From positions 248,001 to 312,000 of the forward strand of contig NZ_CABHMS010000009.1 in the NCBI RefSeq assembly GCF_902167635.1: DNA of 64,000 nucleotides, written 5' to 3'. Numbering within the stretch: the stretch's first letter is position 1; each line of letters starts with the position of its first letter. This DNA is from Chitinophaga vietnamensis (GTDB lineage: Bacteria; Bacteroidota; Bacteroidia; Chitinophagales; Chitinophagaceae). The notes beneath the pieces are model-generated. The model saw nothing but the letters and a program-made list of their open reading frames with translations. It did no database searches and was not told the origin of the DNA. The position numbers and the translations under genes were made by a program. Of the stretch, positions 49,266-59,116 are shown one piece after another.

Positions 49266-50174
49266 ATGACGAATCAGATCAATTGGGAATTTCCGCAGGC
49301 ACTGGAAGATGAAGCGATCTACATTCTTCGTGAAACAGCCGCCCAGTTTGAAAAGCCCGTGCTGCTCTTCTCCGGCGGCAAGGACTCCATTACCCTTGTA
49401 CGCCTCGCCCAGAAAGCTTTCTACCCGGGCAAGATACCTTTTGCTTTATTACATGTAGATACCGGTCACAATTTTCCTGAAACCATCGAATTCCGCGACT
49501 GGCTCGTCAATTCACTTGGTTTGGATATCATCGTGAGAAACGTGCAGGACAGCATCGACCAGGGCAAAGTACAGGAAGAAACCGGCAAATACGCCAGCCG
49601 TAACGCTTTGCAGACCGTTACCCTCCTCGATGCCATCGAAGAAGGCAAGTTCGACGCCTGCATCGGCGGCGCACGCCGCGATGAAGAAAAAGCGCGCGCC
49701 AAAGAAAGGATCTTCTCCGTACGCGATGAATTTGGCCAATGGAACGCCAAAATGCAGCGCCCGGAACTATTCGATATCCTCAACGGAAAAATTAATATAG
49801 GCGAGAACGTGAGAGTATTCCCCATCTCCAACTGGACAGAACTGGATGTATGGAACTATATCCGCCGGGAAGGCCTCCGCATCCCTTCTATCTATTTTGC
49901 GCATGAAAGAGAGATCATCGAACGCGATGGCCTCTACTGGCCGTATTCTACGTTCCTCAACACTACCGCCGACGAAGTACCGTTCCGCCAAAAGGTGCGC
50001 TTCCGCACCGTAGGCGATATGACCTGTACCGCCGCCGTATTATCCGAAGCCGACAAACTGGAAGATATCATCGCTGAAATCATGGAAGCCAAGATATCCG
50101 AACGGGGCGCCCGCATCGATGATAAACGCTCCGAAGCCGCCATGGAAAAGAGAAAACAGGCCGGCTACTTCTAA
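49266..50174 (+). CDS. cysD: Sulfate adenylyltransferase subunit 2 (left copy)
   Basis: Catalytic ATP-sulfurylase subunit, 302 residues, which makes APS from ATP and sulfate. The PP-loop S-G-G-K-D-S is at residues 36-41. It is followed by IPFALLHVDTGHNFPETIEF, CIGGARRDEEKARAKERIFS, and the C-terminal conserved MTCTAAVLSEADKLEDIIAE and GARIDDKRSEAAMEKRKQAG. It works as a complex with the GTPase CysN, whose gene follows after 42 bp. Mirror copy at 52821-53729. Confidence 0.98.
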   Translation: MTNQINWEFPQALEDEAIYILRETAAQFEKPVLLFSGGKDSITLVRLAQKAFYPGKIPFALLHVDTGHNFPETIEFRDWLVNSLGLDIIVRNVQDSIDQGKVQEETGKYASRNALQTVTLLDAIEEGKFDACIGGARRDEEKARAKERIFSVRDEFGQWNAKMQRPELFDILNGKINIGENVRVFPISNWTELDVWNYIRREGLRIPSIYFAHEREIIERDGLYWPYSTFLNTTADEVPFRQKVRFRTVGDMTCTAAVLSEADKLEDIIAEIMEAKISERGARIDDKRSEAAMEKRKQAGYF

Positions 50175-50216
50175 TTGTTACACGCATTTTCAACACAGGA
50201 AATAAAAATATTGATC

Positions 50217-51464
50217 ATGGAAGTTTTACGTATAGCCACTTCCGGTAGTGTAGATGACGGCAAAAGCACATTGATTGGCCGCTTGTTGTATGATACCCAT
50301 TCCATCCCGCAGGATAAAATGGAAGCGCTGCACGCCGCCAGTAAACGCAAAGGGCTTGATTTCACAGACCTCTCGCTGCTCACCGACGGCCTCGTAGCCG
50401 AGCGTGAGCAAGGCATCACCATCGATGTGGCGCATATCTACTTCTCCACCCCTACCCGTAAATACATTATCGCCGATACGCCCGGCCATATTGAATATAC
50501 CCGCAACATGGTCACCGGCGCTTCCAATGCGCAGGTATCGCTCATCCTCATCGATGCGCGCAAAGGCATCGTGGAGCAAACTTACCGTCACTTTTTCATC
50601 GCCAACCTGCTGCGTATCCCGCACCTGGCCGTATGCGTGAACAAGATGGACCTGGTAGAATACAGCGAAGCGCGCTTCAACCAGATCGTGGAAGACTTCC
50701 AGCAATTGCTGAACAATGCGGCCTTCAAAGGACAAGAGGTAGCTTTCATCCCGGTATCTTCCCTCTATGGCGAAAACGTAGCGGCCAGCAATGGCGCCAT
50801 CAACTGGTACAAAGGCCCTACCCTGCTGGATTACCTGGAGCAGATATCTTTTGATCATGAAGATAAACAGCATCCGGCCCGCTTCCCCATCCAGAGCGTG
50901 ATACGCCCCAGAACAACGGAATATCACGATTTTCGCGGCTTTGCCGGCAAAGTAGCCAGCGGCCATTTCAGTGTAGGCGATGAAGTGGTATCACTGCCTT
51001 CCGGACAAAAAAGCCGGATCAAAACCATCGAACAATTTGAAAAGCAACTAACGGCAGCGCATACACGTGAAAGCGTGGTGATCACATTGGAAGATGAGAT
51101 CGACAGCAGCCGCGGCAACATGCTCGTAAAGCCTGATCAGCAGCCGCAGCAGCTGAAAGAGATCAGCGCCAGCATCTGCTGGATGGACCAGCAGAAACTT
51201 ACCCCGGGCAAAACCTATCTGCTGCAGCACGGCGTAAACCGCGTGAAAGCAAAGGTGCAGCAGATCAACTACGTTACAGATGTGACCAATCATCTGCAAA
51301 CCATCGATAAAAATGAAATGGGCCTGAACGATATTGGTAAAGTAACGTTGAAGACCGCACAGCCCATCTTCGCAGATACTTATCAGTCCAACCCCGCCAA
51401 CGGTGCATTCATCCTGATCGATGAATATAATAACACCACGGTGGGCGTAGGATTCATCGAATAG
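50217..51464 (+). CDS. cysN: Sulfate adenylyltransferase subunit 1, GTPase (left copy)
   Basis: Regulatory GTPase partner of CysD; GTP hydrolysis drives APS formation. The ATG at 50217 gives MEVLRIATSGSVDDGKSTLI with G1 GSVDDGKST. G3 is IIADTPGHIEYTRNM and G4 is VCVNKMDLVEY; EF-Tu-like domains 2 and 3 follow (FPIQSVIRPRTTEYHDFRGF and later). A TTG start at 50175 would be a longer alternative but gives an unusual extension. The 415 residues lack a fused CysC kinase, as expected with an APS reductase. The stop codon is 33 bp before the palindrome axis. Mirror copy at 51531-52778. Confidence 0.96.
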   Translation: MEVLRIATSGSVDDGKSTLIGRLLYDTHSIPQDKMEALHAASKRKGLDFTDLSLLTDGLVAEREQGITIDVAHIYFSTPTRKYIIADTPGHIEYTRNMVTGASNAQVSLILIDARKGIVEQTYRHFFIANLLRIPHLAVCVNKMDLVEYSEARFNQIVEDFQQLLNNAAFKGQEVAFIPVSSLYGENVAASNGAINWYKGPTLLDYLEQISFDHEDKQHPARFPIQSVIRPRTTEYHDFRGFAGKVASGHFSVGDEVVSLPSGQKSRIKTIEQFEKQLTAAHTRESVVITLEDEIDSSRGNMLVKPDQQPQQLKEISASICWMDQQKLTPGKTYLLQHGVNRVKAKVQQINYVTDVTNHLQTIDKNEMGLNDIGKVTLKTAQPIFADTYQSNPANGAFILIDEYNNTTVGVGFIE

Positions 51465-51530
51465 ATTACAATAAAAAGAAGAAGGGATTGCCCGCAGCTG
51501 CGGGCAATCCCTTCTTCTTTTTATTGTAAT
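51465..51530. terminator. Perfect hairpin at the palindrome axis (cysN terminator)
   Basis: The axis lies between 51497 and 51498, in CCCGCAG|CTGCGGG. Reading out, the stem is GAAGGGATTGCCCGCAG on one side and its complement on the other, flanked by AAAAAGAA and TTCTTTTT, so it can act as an intrinsic terminator in both directions. The stem continues through ATTACAAT right to the cysN stop codons. A natural terminator would normally have a small unpaired loop; here the symmetry is perfect. Confidence 0.85.
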
Positions 51531-52778
51531 CTATTCGATGAATCCTACGCCCACCGTGGTGTTATTATATTCATCGATCAGGATGAATGCACCGTTGGCG
51601 GGGTTGGACTGATAAGTATCTGCGAAGATGGGCTGTGCGGTCTTCAACGTTACTTTACCAATATCGTTCAGGCCCATTTCATTTTTATCGATGGTTTGCA
51701 GATGATTGGTCACATCTGTAACGTAGTTGATCTGCTGCACCTTTGCTTTCACGCGGTTTACGCCGTGCTGCAGCAGATAGGTTTTGCCCGGGGTAAGTTT
51801 CTGCTGGTCCATCCAGCAGATGCTGGCGCTGATCTCTTTCAGCTGCTGCGGCTGCTGATCAGGCTTTACGAGCATGTTGCCGCGGCTGCTGTCGATCTCA
51901 TCTTCCAATGTGATCACCACGCTTTCACGTGTATGCGCTGCCGTTAGTTGCTTTTCAAATTGTTCGATGGTTTTGATCCGGCTTTTTTGTCCGGAAGGCA
52001 GTGATACCACTTCATCGCCTACACTGAAATGGCCGCTGGCTACTTTGCCGGCAAAGCCGCGAAAATCGTGATATTCCGTTGTTCTGGGGCGTATCACGCT
52101 CTGGATGGGGAAGCGGGCCGGATGCTGTTTATCTTCATGATCAAAAGATATCTGCTCCAGGTAATCCAGCAGGGTAGGGCCTTTGTACCAGTTGATGGCG
52201 CCATTGCTGGCCGCTACGTTTTCGCCATAGAGGGAAGATACCGGGATGAAAGCTACCTCTTGTCCTTTGAAGGCCGCATTGTTCAGCAATTGCTGGAAGT
52301 CTTCCACGATCTGGTTGAAGCGCGCTTCGCTGTATTCTACCAGGTCCATCTTGTTCACGCATACGGCCAGGTGCGGGATACGCAGCAGGTTGGCGATGAA
52401 AAAGTGACGGTAAGTTTGCTCCACGATGCCTTTGCGCGCATCGATGAGGATGAGCGATACCTGCGCATTGGAAGCGCCGGTGACCATGTTGCGGGTATAT
52501 TCAATATGGCCGGGCGTATCGGCGATAATGTATTTACGGGTAGGGGTGGAGAAGTAGATATGCGCCACATCGATGGTGATGCCTTGCTCACGCTCGGCTA
52601 CGAGGCCGTCGGTGAGCAGCGAGAGGTCTGTGAAATCAAGCCCTTTGCGTTTACTGGCGGCGTGCAGCGCTTCCATTTTATCCTGCGGGATGGAATGGGT
52701 ATCATACAACAAGCGGCCAATCAATGTGCTTTTGCCGTCATCTACACTACCGGAAGTGGCTATACGTAAAACTTCCAT
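51531..52778 (-). CDS. cysN: Sulfate adenylyltransferase subunit 1, mirror copy
   Basis: Identical in sequence to the cysN gene at 50217-51464, in opposite orientation, with the two stop codons facing each other across a 66-bp hairpin. It is very unusual for two intact copies to converge like this, and the lack of a single change suggests the copy may not exist in the genome. Confidence 0.8.
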   Translation of the reverse strand: MEVLRIATSGSVDDGKSTLIGRLLYDTHSIPQDKMEALHAASKRKGLDFTDLSLLTDGLVAEREQGITIDVAHIYFSTPTRKYIIADTPGHIEYTRNMVTGASNAQVSLILIDARKGIVEQTYRHFFIANLLRIPHLAVCVNKMDLVEYSEARFNQIVEDFQQLLNNAAFKGQEVAFIPVSSLYGENVAASNGAINWYKGPTLLDYLEQISFDHEDKQHPARFPIQSVIRPRTTEYHDFRGFAGKVASGHFSVGDEVVSLPSGQKSRIKTIEQFEKQLTAAHTRESVVITLEDEIDSSRGNMLVKPDQQPQQLKEISASICWMDQQKLTPGKTYLLQHGVNRVKAKVQQINYVTDVTNHLQTIDKNEMGLNDIGKVTLKTAQPIFADTYQSNPANGAFILIDEYNNTTVGVGFIE

Positions 52779-52820
52779 GATCAATATTTTTATTTCCTGT
52801 GTTGAAAATGCGTGTAACAA

Positions 52821-53729
52821 TTAGAAGTAGCCGGCCTGTTTTCTCTTTTCCATGGCGGCTTCGGAGCGTTTATCATCGATGCGGGCGCCCCGTTCGGATA
52901 TCTTGGCTTCCATGATTTCAGCGATGATATCTTCCAGTTTGTCGGCTTCGGATAATACGGCGGCGGTACAGGTCATATCGCCTACGGTGCGGAAGCGCAC
53001 CTTTTGGCGGAACGGTACTTCGTCGGCGGTAGTGTTGAGGAACGTAGAATACGGCCAGTAGAGGCCATCGCGTTCGATGATCTCTCTTTCATGCGCAAAA
53101 TAGATAGAAGGGATGCGGAGGCCTTCCCGGCGGATATAGTTCCATACATCCAGTTCTGTCCAGTTGGAGATGGGGAATACTCTCACGTTCTCGCCTATAT
53201 TAATTTTTCCGTTGAGGATATCGAATAGTTCCGGGCGCTGCATTTTGGCGTTCCATTGGCCAAATTCATCGCGTACGGAGAAGATCCTTTCTTTGGCGCG
53301 CGCTTTTTCTTCATCGCGGCGTGCGCCGCCGATGCAGGCGTCGAACTTGCCTTCTTCGATGGCATCGAGGAGGGTAACGGTCTGCAAAGCGTTACGGCTG
53401 GCGTATTTGCCGGTTTCTTCCTGTACTTTGCCCTGGTCGATGCTGTCCTGCACGTTTCTCACGATGATATCCAAACCAAGTGAATTGACGAGCCAGTCGC
53501 GGAATTCGATGGTTTCAGGAAAATTGTGACCGGTATCTACATGTAATAAAGCAAAAGGTATCTTGCCCGGGTAGAAAGCTTTCTGGGCGAGGCGTACAAG
53601 GGTAATGGAGTCCTTGCCGCCGGAGAAGAGCAGCACGGGCTTTTCAAACTGGGCGGCTGTTTCACGAAGAATGTAGATCGCTTCATCTTCCAGTGCCTGC
53701 GGAAATTCCCAATTGATCTGATTCGTCAT
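52821..53729 (-). CDS. cysD: Sulfate adenylyltransferase subunit 2, mirror copy
   Basis: Exact reverse-complement copy of 49266-50174 with the same 42-bp spacing to cysN. PP-loop and C-terminal signature are unchanged. Confidence 0.8.
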   Translation of the reverse strand: MTNQINWEFPQALEDEAIYILRETAAQFEKPVLLFSGGKDSITLVRLAQKAFYPGKIPFALLHVDTGHNFPETIEFRDWLVNSLGLDIIVRNVQDSIDQGKVQEETGKYASRNALQTVTLLDAIEEGKFDACIGGARRDEEKARAKERIFSVRDEFGQWNAKMQRPELFDILNGKINIGENVRVFPISNWTELDVWNYIRREGLRIPSIYFAHEREIIERDGLYWPYSTFLNTTADEVPFRQKVRFRTVGDMTCTAAVLSEADKLEDIIAEIMEAKISERGARIDDKRSEAAMEKRKQAGYF

Positions 53730-53772
53730 AGACTATAATTAAGTGTAATGTTCAAATGTTGTTACAGGTATA

Positions 53773-54456
53773 TTATCCGTGCAATCCGCACTCTTTGTGC
53801 GATTGTTCCCACCACCACCGGCCGGCGCGCGGATGTTCTCCCGGCTCGATGGCGCGTGTACACGGCGCGCAGCCTATGCTGATGAAGCCTTTGTCGTGCA
53901 GCTTGTTGTAAGGCACTTTATTTTCTTTGAGGTAGTTCACTACTTCGTCGTAGCCCCAATGGATGAGGGGATTATATTTATAGAGATGACGTTTTTCGTC
54001 CCATTCGATCACTTGCATATCGTGGCGGTTCTCGGATTGTTCGGCACGGAGGCCGGTGATCCATACTTTCACGCCTTCCAGTGCGCGGTTGAGGGGCACT
54101 ACTTTGCGGATGCCACAGCATTCCTTGCGGTTTTCAACGGATTCGTAGAAGCTGTTGGGGCCTTTGGCGCCCACCAGTTTCTCCACGGCTGCGGTGTCGG
54201 GGAAATACACATCTATTGGCTGCTTGTAGCGCGCCATGGTGAGGTCTATGAGGTCGTACGTTTCCTGGAACAGCCTTCCTGTGTCCAGTGTGAATACTCT
54301 AACGGGCAATTGATTGCGCCAGATAATATCAGCGATCACCTGGTCTTCCTGGCCAAAAGAAGTGGAGAAGGCCACGCCACCGGGGTATTGTTCCGCCAGG
54401 TATTGTATCGACTCCACCACCGACTTATTGTCCAGCGCTGTGGTAATGTCTGTCAT
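53773..54456 (-). CDS. cysH: Adenylyl-sulfate reductase, mirror copy
   Basis: Exact reverse-complement copy of 48539-49222, including the cluster cysteines (C-C-G-I-R-K, G-C-A-P-C) and the leader region with TATTTTTG, now on the minus strand at 54517-54524. Confidence 0.8.
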   Translation of the reverse strand: MTDITTALDNKSVVESIQYLAEQYPGGVAFSTSFGQEDQVIADIIWRNQLPVRVFTLDTGRLFQETYDLIDLTMARYKQPIDVYFPDTAAVEKLVGAKGPNSFYESVENRKECCGIRKVVPLNRALEGVKVWITGLRAEQSENRHDMQVIEWDEKRHLYKYNPLIHWGYDEVVNYLKENKVPYNKLHDKGFISIGCAPCTRAIEPGEHPRAGRWWWEQSHKECGLHG

Positions 54457-54594
54457 GTAAATCTTCCTTATTGTGAAATGCCTAGTGCCAGTTCCCGTTT
54501 TTAGCGGGATCGTCTACAAAAATACATAAATCCTATAAAAAAGATAGACTAAAAGGAGAAATAATTAAAAAAGGGCTTGAGGCCGTAGCAAAAC

Positions 54595-54632
54595 AAAAAG
54601 CCCTTGAAGCGCTCCAGGCGCTTCAAGGGCTT
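54595..54632 (-). terminator. Terminator after Rrf2, mirror copy
   Basis: Same stem as at 48363-48400, facing the other way and ending the minus-strand Rrf2 gene. Confidence 0.8.
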
Positions 54633-54655
54633 TAAAGTTGATACCGGGATTTGCC

Positions 54656-55075
54656 TCAGCTGCCCCGGGTGAGGATATCTTTCAAAGTTTTGTTTTCGAG
54701 AATTTTCAATGCGGAGTCCCTCACTTTCCCCATCACTTCATTCAGTCCGCAAACTGCTTCGTCCCGGCAGTTTTCGCAGCGCTCATAATAGTTGAGGCTA
54801 ACGCAGGGGAGCAGCGCAATCGGACCATCCAGCAGACGTATAATCCTGGCCAACGCGATCTCTTTGGGAGGCCGCATCAGGTAATAGCCGCCACCCTTTC
54901 CTTTTTTGCTGCCGAGGATACCGGAGTTTTTCAGCTCCAGCAGGATATTTTCCAAAAATTTGATGGAGATATTCTTTTCCTGCGCAATTTCGGAAATAAG
55001 GATAGGACCTTTATCTACATTCTCTGCCAGGTAAATTAAAGCGTGAAATGCGTATTGCGTTTTTTTAGATAACAT
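54656..55075 (-). CDS. Rrf2-family transcriptional regulator, mirror copy
   Basis: Identical to the 139-residue regulator at 47920-48339, with the same cysteine segment CVSLNYYERCENC and the same TATATTTG upstream (55135-55142, minus strand). Confidence 0.8.
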   Translation of the reverse strand: MLSKKTQYAFHALIYLAENVDKGPILISEIAQEKNISIKFLENILLELKNSGILGSKKGKGGGYYLMRPPKEIALARIIRLLDGPIALLPCVSLNYYERCENCRDEAVCGLNEVMGKVRDSALKILENKTLKDILTRGS

Positions 55076-55185
55076 ACTGACTGATTTGCATCCCTCCCGG
55101 ATGTACTAAGATTGCACGAACATTTTTAACTTAACAAATATAAGTAAAAGTGAATGGTAAACAGCGGCTTGTTGTTTAGCAGCTG

Positions 55186-55902
55186 TTAGAGGTTCAGTAC
55201 ATCCTTCATGGAAAACACTCCTGTTTTGCCTTTCAGCCATTCGGCGGCGATCACGGCGCCGGCGGCAAAACCCTCGCGGGAATGGGCCGTATGCGTGATG
55301 GTAATGTCGTCGATGGCGGAGGTATACGTGATGGAATGCGTGCCTGGCGCGGGATCGATACGTTTGGAAATGATCGACAGCACGCCCGCTTCATGGCTTT
55401 CCTCATTCACCCAGGTTTTCTTGCGGCTAACGCTGGCCATCAGTTGTTCGGCCAGGGTGAGCGCAGTGCCGCTGGGCGCGTCTTTCTTCTGGGTGTGGTG
55501 GATCTCTTCCATCCACACGTCGTATTGCGGCTGACTGGCCATCAGAGCGGCCAGTCGCTTGTTCACTTCAAAAAAGATATTTACGCCGATGCTGAAATTG
55601 GTGGCGTGTAAAAAAGCCTGCTTTTTTTCTTTGCAAAGTTTTTCCACTTCCGGCAATTTATCCAGCCAGCCGGTGGTGCCGCAAACCACGGGCACATTGG
55701 CCTCGAAGCATTTGAGCACGTTATGGTAGGCCGTTTCCGGCGTAGTGAATTCGATGGCTACATCTGCCTGCCCCAGGTGCTCCTTGTCGAGCAGCTGCGG
55801 GGTATTATGCTCCACCCTTAAAATTACTTCGTGACCCTTTGCTGTAGCGATGGCATCGATAGCTTTACCCATTTTGCCATAGCCGATAAGCGCAATTTTC
55901 AT
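55186..55902 (-). CDS. dapB: 4-hydroxy-tetrahydrodipicolinate reductase, mirror copy
   Basis: Identical to the reductase gene at 47093-47809; catalytic E-x-H-H...K-x-D-A-P-S-G-T-A unchanged. Confidence 0.8.
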   Translation of the reverse strand: MKIALIGYGKMGKAIDAIATAKGHEVILRVEHNTPQLLDKEHLGQADVAIEFTTPETAYHNVLKCFEANVPVVCGTTGWLDKLPEVEKLCKEKKQAFLHATNFSIGVNIFFEVNKRLAALMASQPQYDVWMEEIHHTQKKDAPSGTALTLAEQLMASVSRKKTWVNEESHEAGVLSIISKRIDPAPGTHSITYTSAIDDITITHTAHSREGFAAGAVIAAEWLKGKTGVFSMKDVLNL

Positions 55903-55944
55903 GTCCCTGATCTGTTATGATTTTATGATAAAGGGAGATGCGGC

Positions 55945-56670
55945 TCAACGGCCCGCATAGTAGAAAGCCTTTCTGCTGGCCTTTTTGCCTCCCAATGAAA
56001 TATTAACACCGATCCCCGGCGTGCGGTTATTGATGATCGTTGGCGTCACCTGCAAGGTGAGATCATTGGAGATGTCAAAGGTGCGCAGGTGCGCAAACAC
56101 AGTGGCATCAATGATATTCAGGCCGTACGATAATACGAAGAACAGCACGGAATAGTCAACCCACTCACGGTAGGTATCTCTCAACACTTTCAGGGATTGT
56201 GCATTTGGATATTGTACAATGAACTTGTCTTTAACATCCGGGTTGCCGGCCATGCGGATGCGGTAGGCATCGCGGTATTGTTTGTACTGGTCCATATTGA
56301 AGATGAAGAAACCGGTACAGGTGCCCATGGCGGCGTATATCAGCGGAATTTTCCAGTACTCCCTGTTGTAGGCCTGTCCGAGCCCGGGCAGTATAGCCGA
56401 GTACAGAGCCGCTTTGCGCGGGCTGTGCGGCAGGGGCATATCTGGTCTGAACACGATGGAATCGCGCCTGGGAGCGATGTTTTTAGCGGTATCTGTGGCA
56501 ATATGCTGCAATGGTTTCACGGTGTCGGCTACACGGGGTGCGGCCGCTACAGTGGTATCTGCCATACCTTGCGGTGTGGGCGCGGCTCCGGCAGGAGCGG
56601 CCAGGAATATTGCCAGGATCAGTAAAGCGCTACGTACTAAATTGATGATGTTTCCAGCCAGCTTAGCCAC
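55945..56670 (-). CDS. DUF5683 membrane protein, mirror copy
   Basis: Identical to 46325-47050; same GTG start overlapping the end of the parB copy by 8 bp. Confidence 0.8.
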   Translation of the reverse strand: MAKLAGNIINLVRSALLILAIFLAAPAGAAPTPQGMADTTVAAAPRVADTVKPLQHIATDTAKNIAPRRDSIVFRPDMPLPHSPRKAALYSAILPGLGQAYNREYWKIPLIYAAMGTCTGFFIFNMDQYKQYRDAYRIRMAGNPDVKDKFIVQYPNAQSLKVLRDTYREWVDYSVLFFVLSYGLNIIDATVFAHLRTFDISNDLTLQVTPTIINNRTPGIGVNISLGGKKASRKAFYYAGR

Positions 56671-57583
56671 CGTATATATCTATTTTTTCCAGGATACTAT
56701 CCAGTTCTTCATCTGAATAGAATTCGATCAAAATACTTCCTTTTCCGTTTCTTCCTCTGTCCAGTTTAACTTTTGTGGCAAAGTGGGAGGCCAGGTTGTC
56801 CTGGATCTTCTGGAAAGCCGGTGGCAGCTTGGCTTTGGCGGCTTTCAGCTGCGGATTTTTTTCAGCAGCCTGGTTCACTTTGCGGGCCAGCTCCTCTGTT
56901 TGTCGTACAGAAAGGCCGCTCCTCAATATTTCGTTATAGATGAATAACTGGTTCTCCACATTCTCCACACCGGTGAGCACGCGGGCATGGCCCATGCTCA
57001 GCTGCGTGTTGCGCACCGCCACCTGGATATCCGGCGGCAGTTTGAGCAGGCGGATATAGTTGGTAACTGTGCTTCTTTCTTTGCCCATACGTTCGGCCAC
57101 CTGTTCCTGTGTGAGGGAACATTCTTCCATCAGCCTTTTATAGCTCAGGCCCACCTCGATCGCGTTGAGGTTTTCACGCTGCAGGTTCTCCAGCAGGGCC
57201 AGTTCCAGCAGTTCCTGGTCATTCACCTGGCGGATATATGCAGGAATATCTTTCAGGCCCGCCATCTTGCTGGCTCTCAGTCTGCGCTCGCCGGCAATCA
57301 GCTGGTACTTTTTGTTGCTTATTTTGGCAATGGTGATGGGCTGGATGACATCGTGCAGTTTTATCGACTGACTCAGCTCCTGTAATGACAGCTCATCAAA
57401 GTCACGGCGCGGCTGCTTCGGGTTAGTCACGATCTGGTCTAACGGAACACGTTCAATGCCGGTAGCGGCCGCCACGGCTTTGTCGCCCAGCGCGCCGGCA
57501 GTTTGTTTCAGATCGGTGTCAATGTTTTGGAGCAGCGAGCGGATGCCTTTACCCAACGCCTCTTTCTTACTTGGATTGGTCAT
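56663..57583 (-). CDS. parB: Chromosome-partitioning protein ParB, mirror copy
   Basis: Identical to 45412-46332. A second chromosomal parAB would normally diverge or disturb segregation, which weighs against a true duplication. Confidence 0.8.
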   Translation of the reverse strand: MTNPSKKEALGKGIRSLLQNIDTDLKQTAGALGDKAVAAATGIERVPLDQIVTNPKQPRRDFDELSLQELSQSIKLHDVIQPITIAKISNKKYQLIAGERRLRASKMAGLKDIPAYIRQVNDQELLELALLENLQRENLNAIEVGLSYKRLMEECSLTQEQVAERMGKERSTVTNYIRLLKLPPDIQVAVRNTQLSMGHARVLTGVENVENQLFIYNEILRSGLSVRQTEELARKVNQAAEKNPQLKAAKAKLPPAFQKIQDNLASHFATKVKLDRGRNGKGSILIEFYSDEELDSILEKIDIYGG

Positions 57584-58388
57584 CGTTAATAGCTAAGATT
57601 TTGTCTTTGGATTTTATTTGTGTGTAATTATGTTTCTGCAGGATCTCTTTGGCCAGGTTGAGGTAATTGATGGCCCCGGTGCTGGCAGCGTCGTACATAA
57701 TCACGGATTTGCCAAAGCTGGGCGCCTCACCCAGTTTGGTATTACGGTGTATGATGGTATTGAATACGCTTTCCTCGAAATGTTGTTTTACTTCATCCAC
57801 TACCTGGTTGCTCAGGCGCAAACGCCCGTCGTACATGGTCATCAGGATACCTTCAATTTCCAGGTCGGTATTCAGGCGGCTTTGTACGATCTTGATGGTA
57901 TTGAGCAGTTTGCCCAAACCTTCCAGTGCAAAAAATTCGCACTGTACGGGGATGATCACGGAATTGGAGGCTACCAGGGCATTTACGGTGATCAGGCCGA
58001 GAGAAGGAGAGCAGTCTACGATCACGAAATCGTAATCATCTTTCACGCTGTCGATCACCTGTTTCATCACTCTTTCCCTGTTGGGATGATTGATGAGTTC
58101 CAGTTCGGCGCCTACCAGGTCTATATGTGAGGGGAGTACTTTCAGGTTGGGGGTATCGGATTCCAGCACTACATCTTTTGCCTGCACGTCATTCACCATA
58201 CAATCGTAAAGGCTCTGCTGTACATTGCGCAGGTCGAAGCCCAGTCCTGTAGTGCTGTTGGCCTGAGGATCGGCATCAACCAGCAGTGTCTTAAATTCCA
58301 GCACAGCCAGGCTGCTTGCCAGGTTTATTGCACTTGTAGTTTTTCCTACGCCACCTTTCTGGTTAGCGATTGCGATTATTCTAGCCAT
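57567..58388 (-). CDS. parA: Chromosome-partitioning ATPase ParA, mirror copy
   Basis: Identical to 44607-45428, with the same 17-bp overlap with parB. Confidence 0.8.
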   Translation of the reverse strand: MARIIAIANQKGGVGKTTSAINLASSLAVLEFKTLLVDADPQANSTTGLGFDLRNVQQSLYDCMVNDVQAKDVVLESDTPNLKVLPSHIDLVGAELELINHPNRERVMKQVIDSVKDDYDFVIVDCSPSLGLITVNALVASNSVIIPVQCEFFALEGLGKLLNTIKIVQSRLNTDLEIEGILMTMYDGRLRLSNQVVDEVKQHFEESVFNTIIHRNTKLGEAPSFGKSVIMYDAASTGAINYLNLAKEILQKHNYTQIKSKDKILAINDDQSK

Positions 58389-58435
58389 TGTGTAAATTAA
58401 AAATTCTAAGGTTTATTTATAGGATAAAGGATAAA

Positions 58436-59116
58436 TCAAACCTCTATGGTGCTTCCTATTTCAGGCAGCAACAGTTCCAGGCCAGCTTCGTCAAATTGTT
58501 GTTGTGCCGCTTTCTTGTCTATCTTAACGTAACCAAAGGTATCGTAGTGTACGCCTACTATTTTATCACATTCGATCAGCTCAGCTGCGGCGATGGCATC
58601 TTCCACGCCCATGGTGAAATTATCGCCGATCGGCAGCACGGCAAAATCGAGCGTGGCGATAGACGGTACCAGTTCCATATCGAAAGTGAGCGCGGTATCG
58701 CCGCTATAATAAAAGTTGGCATCGTCGGTGATGAATACAAAACCCATGGGGTTGCCGCCGTAAGCGCCGTCGGGCAAACTGCTGGAATGCTGTGCCACCA
58801 CGCATTTTACCGTACCGAAATCAAATTTCCACTTGCCGCCGGTATTCATCGGGTGTACCTTTTCCACTCCCTGCTTGCTCACCCAGGTCACAATCTCGAA
58901 ATTCGATACCACGGTGGCGCCTGTACGCTTTGCCAGCTCGATCAGGTCGGCCGTATGATCCTCATGACCATGAGAAACAAAAATGTAATCCGCCGTTATG
59001 GCATCAATGTCTACTTTCTTCGCCAGCTCATTATGTCTGATAAAAGGATCAAATAATATCCTCTTGCCTTTCACTTCAATCGCAAAGCAGGAATGTCCGT
59101 AACAGGTGTATTTCAT
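58436..59116 (-). CDS. UPF0173-family metal-dependent hydrolase, mirror copy
   Basis: Identical to 43879-44559, including the H-x-H-x-D-H metal site. Confidence 0.8.
   Translation of the reverse strand: MKYTCYGHSCFAIEVKGKRILFDPFIRHNELAKKVDIDAITADYIFVSHGHEDHTADLIELAKRTGATVVSNFEIVTWVSKQGVEKVHPMNTGGKWKFDFGTVKCVVAQHSSSLPDGAYGGNPMGFVFITDDANFYYSGDTALTFDMELVPSIATLDFAVLPIGDNFTMGVEDAIAAAELIECDKIVGVHYDTFGYVKIDKKAAQQQFDEAGLELLLPEIGSTIEV

Noticed and set aside
50175-50216. Longer cysN from a TTG start
   Set aside because: It adds MLHAFSTQEIKILI, which has no counterpart in CysN; the ATG at 50217 places the G1 motif at the usual distance.
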